Source: Deltaproteobacteria bacterium
Lineage (GTDB): Bacteria; Desulfobacterota; Desulfobulbia; Desulfobulbales; UBA5123
Direction: 5' to 3'
Assembly (NCBI GenBank): GCA_021788685.1
Contig: JAJYKH010000142.1
Location: 1-7,038 of the forward strand
DNA length: 7,038 nt
Shown here: positions 5,431 through 7,038 of the stretch, piece after piece
Layout of the letters: every line of letters starts with the position of its first letter
Numbering within the stretch: the first letter of the stretch is position 1
Program-made: the position numbers and the translations under genes
The notes under the pieces: generated by a model
The model's database searches: none
Told to the model about the DNA's origin: nothing
The model's input: only the letters and a program-made list of their open reading frames with translations

Positions 5431-7038
5431 ATGTCTGAACAAGCTGGCTCACCGAAAATCGTACCCACGCTAGGCCTGGTGGGGGCCACCATGAACGCGA
5501 TGGCGCTGATCGCGCCGGGCGCGTTCCTGTGGATCAGCTACCAGTTGCAGGCTGCAGCAACCGCGCCGGGCGGGGCGTCGGTCGCCTCCGACATCTGGCC
5601 GGGAATTGTGGCGGCCCTCGCGGTCGCCTTCCTCACGGCGCTTTCGTACGCCGAGCTGGCGAAGATCTACCCCGAGGCGGGGTTCGCCAGCGCCGCGTAC
5701 TTCGCGGAAAAGGCCTTCATTGACAGCAATGGCGGCAAACGCACGAGGGGCGCGGTCTCCGCGGCCCGCATCTCCAAGCTGGCCACCGGATGGGCCGCGC
5801 ACCTGTTCTACTGGGTTTACCCGGGCATCATGGTCGCCATGTTCGCCACCATGATCGGGTATCTCTACACCCAGTTCACCGGCGGCACGCTGTCCACCCC
5901 GGCCCTGGTCGTCATCGCGACCGCCATGGCCTTCGGGGTGGCCTATGTCGCCTATCGCGGGGTGACCGGCTCCACTATGGTATCCGTCTGGATCAACGTC
6001 ATCCAGTGGGTCTCGCTCGTCGGCTTCAGCCTGCTGGCGATTTATTACCGCATTGCCAATCCCCAGAACGTGACCGCATGGTCCTTCAGCGGCGTGCTTG
6101 ACGTTATCAAACCGCATTCGCTGAACGGTGTGCTGGTCCAGGCCACAATCGCCATTCTCATCCTCGTCGGTTTCGAGAGCTGCACCGCGCTGGCCGCGGA
6201 GACAAAGCAGCCCGAGAAGAACATTCCCAGGGCCATCATTATCGCCCTCGTCGTCCAGGGCCTGTTCGCCTATCTCTTGGGATACCTCGCCACGGGCCTC
6301 ATGATCGGCGACAAGTACACATCTATCGATGCCACCTCCAAGAAAATCCTGACTGGCATGGATGCCGCGGGCGCCTCATCCGCTCCCCTCGGGGACTTGG
6401 CCAAGCTCATTGGCGACAACCTCCTTCACGGCATCGGCTTCGGGCTCATGATCACGATCGCGGTCACCGTCGTCATCGCCATCATCGGCACCACGCTCAG
6501 CTGTATGAACACGGCCGTCCGTATCTCGAATGGCTTGGCCGAGGACAGGGAGCTGCCGGAGTTCATCGGCTTCATGAGCGGCAAGTTCAGCACCCCCCAT
6601 ACCGCCATCTGGACCCTGGCGATCGTCTCCAGCATCATAGCGGCCATCGGCGTCCAGTCCGTGGTCGGCCTGACCGGGATCACCCTGGCTTCCAACTTCG
6701 GGACCTTCACCCTGTATGGCCTTATCTGCGTCTGGACCATCGTCGCGTTCAGGAAGAGAGAGGATTTCAATTTCCTCAAGCACGGGCTCATCCCTGCCCT
6801 GGGCGTGGCGACCAACGTGATCATGCTCGTGGCGATCATCTACCTGTACGCCATCGGCAACCAGGATGCGCAGACCGAGGCGAAGATCTGCTTCTATATC
6901 GCCGGGGGCTGGGCGCTTATCAGCATCGGGTACGTCATCATGACCAGCGTGAGCAAGACCTACGGGATGAAGATGATCTCGGCGGTCATCCGGCCCGAAA
7001 AACTGAGCATCCTGGTGGACGTCCTCAAGGACGAGGAC
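5431..7038 (+). CDS. APC-superfamily amino-acid permease with in-frame C-terminal P-II-like domain (3' end outside window)
   Basis: This inner-membrane permease probably takes up amino acids or polyamines with a cation. The frame is open from the ATG for 536 codons to the window edge. I see 12 hydrophobic segments, at about 11-36, 53-75, 123-147, 155-173, 186-206, 232-250, 267-290, 335-358, 391-409, 416-440, 452-474 and 487-505. Segment 1 carries MALIAPGAFLW, and segment 6 carries the family hallmark GFESCTALAAETKQPEKNIP (247-266). A basic loop of about 45 residues separates segments 2 and 3. After segment 12, a linker of only a few residues leads to MKMISAVIRPEKLS (513-526), which matches the start of P-II proteins (GlnB/GlnK: Met-Lys, then I-x-A-I-I-x-P-x-K-L). 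No stop lies between, so a fusion is read. GC is somewhat lower than in the neighbouring genes. The permease call is very firm, the P-II domain likely, the substrate unknown. Confidence 0.93.
   Translation, partial: MSEQAGSPKIVPTLGLVGATMNAMALIAPGAFLWISYQLQAAATAPGGASVASDIWPGIVAALAVAFLTALSYAELAKIYPEAGFASAAYFAEKAFIDSNGGKRTRGAVSAARISKLATGWAAHLFYWVYPGIMVAMFATMIGYLYTQFTGGTLSTPALVVIATAMAFGVAYVAYRGVTGSTMVSVWINVIQWVSLVGFSLLAIYYRIANPQNVTAWSFSGVLDVIKPHSLNGVLVQATIAILILVGFESCTALAAETKQPEKNIPRAIIIALVVQGLFAYLLGYLATGLMIGDKYTSIDATSKKILTGMDAAGASSAPLGDLAKLIGDNLLHGIGFGLMITIAVTVVIAIIGTTLSCMNTAVRISNGLAEDRELPEFIGFMSGKFSTPHTAIWTLAIVSSIIAAIGVQSVVGLTGITLASNFGTFTLYGLICVWTIVAFRKREDFNFLKHGLIPALGVATNVIMLVAIIYLYAIGNQDAQTEAKICFYIAGGWALISIGYVIMTSVSKTYGMKMISAVIRPEKLSILVDVLKDED
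6967..7038 (+). other. Start of a P-II (GlnB/GlnK)-like domain fused to the permease
   Basis: Residues 513-536 of the permease frame align without gaps to the N-terminus of E. coli GlnB from its first Met, with 9 identities in 24 by my count (Met1, Lys2, Ile4, Ala6, Ile8, Pro10, Lys12, Leu13, Leu20). In P-II proteins this stretch is beta-strand 1 and helix 1. The T-loop and the nucleotide and 2-oxoglutarate binding residues would lie beyond the window. No good ribosome binding site precedes the ATG at 6967, so a separate P-II gene starting inside the permease is less likely. Confidence 0.65.

Noticed and set aside
5470..6117. Open frame of 215 codons on the - strand
   Set aside because: It is the shadow of the permease gene, whose + strand product has clear APC motifs and membrane segments. 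The - strand product is a Gly/Arg/Asp-rich string with no recognisable motif.
6967..7038. A separate P-II gene starting at ATG 6967
   Set aside because: No stop codon ends the permease before it and no clear ribosome binding site precedes this ATG, so a fusion is the simpler reading. An internal start cannot be fully excluded.

Overview
The window looks like chromosomal DNA of a GC-rich bacterium, probably an anaerobe. Two [4Fe-4S]-rich or ADP-forming enzymes typical of anaerobic metabolism sit next to each other: a GltD-type flavin/iron-sulfur oxidoreductase and a fused ADP-forming acyl-CoA synthetase. A Desulfobacterota-like lineage would fit, but this is an inference from gene content only. 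No rRNA, tRNA, CRISPR array or transposase gene was seen.

Layout: all four genes I accept are on the + strand. (1) 11-1651 (5' end possibly outside the window): NAD(P)H/FAD oxidoreductase with an N-terminal GltD-type Fe-S domain and a C-terminal 2x[4Fe-4S] ferredoxin domain, closed by a strong intrinsic terminator at 1678-1705. (2) 1652-1974: a non-coding spacer with two GGTGGGC palindromes in inverted orientation, bracketed by two near-identical direct repeats of 17-18 bp. (3) 1975-2640 and 2640-4838: a two-gene operon joined by a TAATG overlap, made of a membrane-anchored TPR protein followed by a full-length ADP-forming acetyl/acyl-CoA synthetase that has both catalytic histidines. (4) 4839-5430: a 592-bp spacer, partly AT-rich, with several hairpins, a candidate sigma70 promoter and a perfect inverted repeat just downstream of it. 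(5) 5431 to beyond 7038: an APC-superfamily amino-acid permease with 12 predicted membrane segments. Straight after the last segment it runs, in frame, into what looks like the first beta-strand and helix of a P-II (GlnB/GlnK) signalling domain. The window ends inside that domain.

How the genes may work together (inference): the acyl-CoA synthetase conserves the energy of acyl-CoA thioesters, for example those made from amino acids or 2-oxoacids, as ATP. The oxidoreductase moves electrons between ferredoxin-like carriers and NAD(P)H. The permease would import amino acids, and its attached P-II-like domain could gate uptake by energy and nitrogen status (ATP/ADP/2-oxoglutarate). The terminator and the two spacers suggest three separate transcription units rather than one operon. 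The permease-P-II fusion is the most interesting item in the window.
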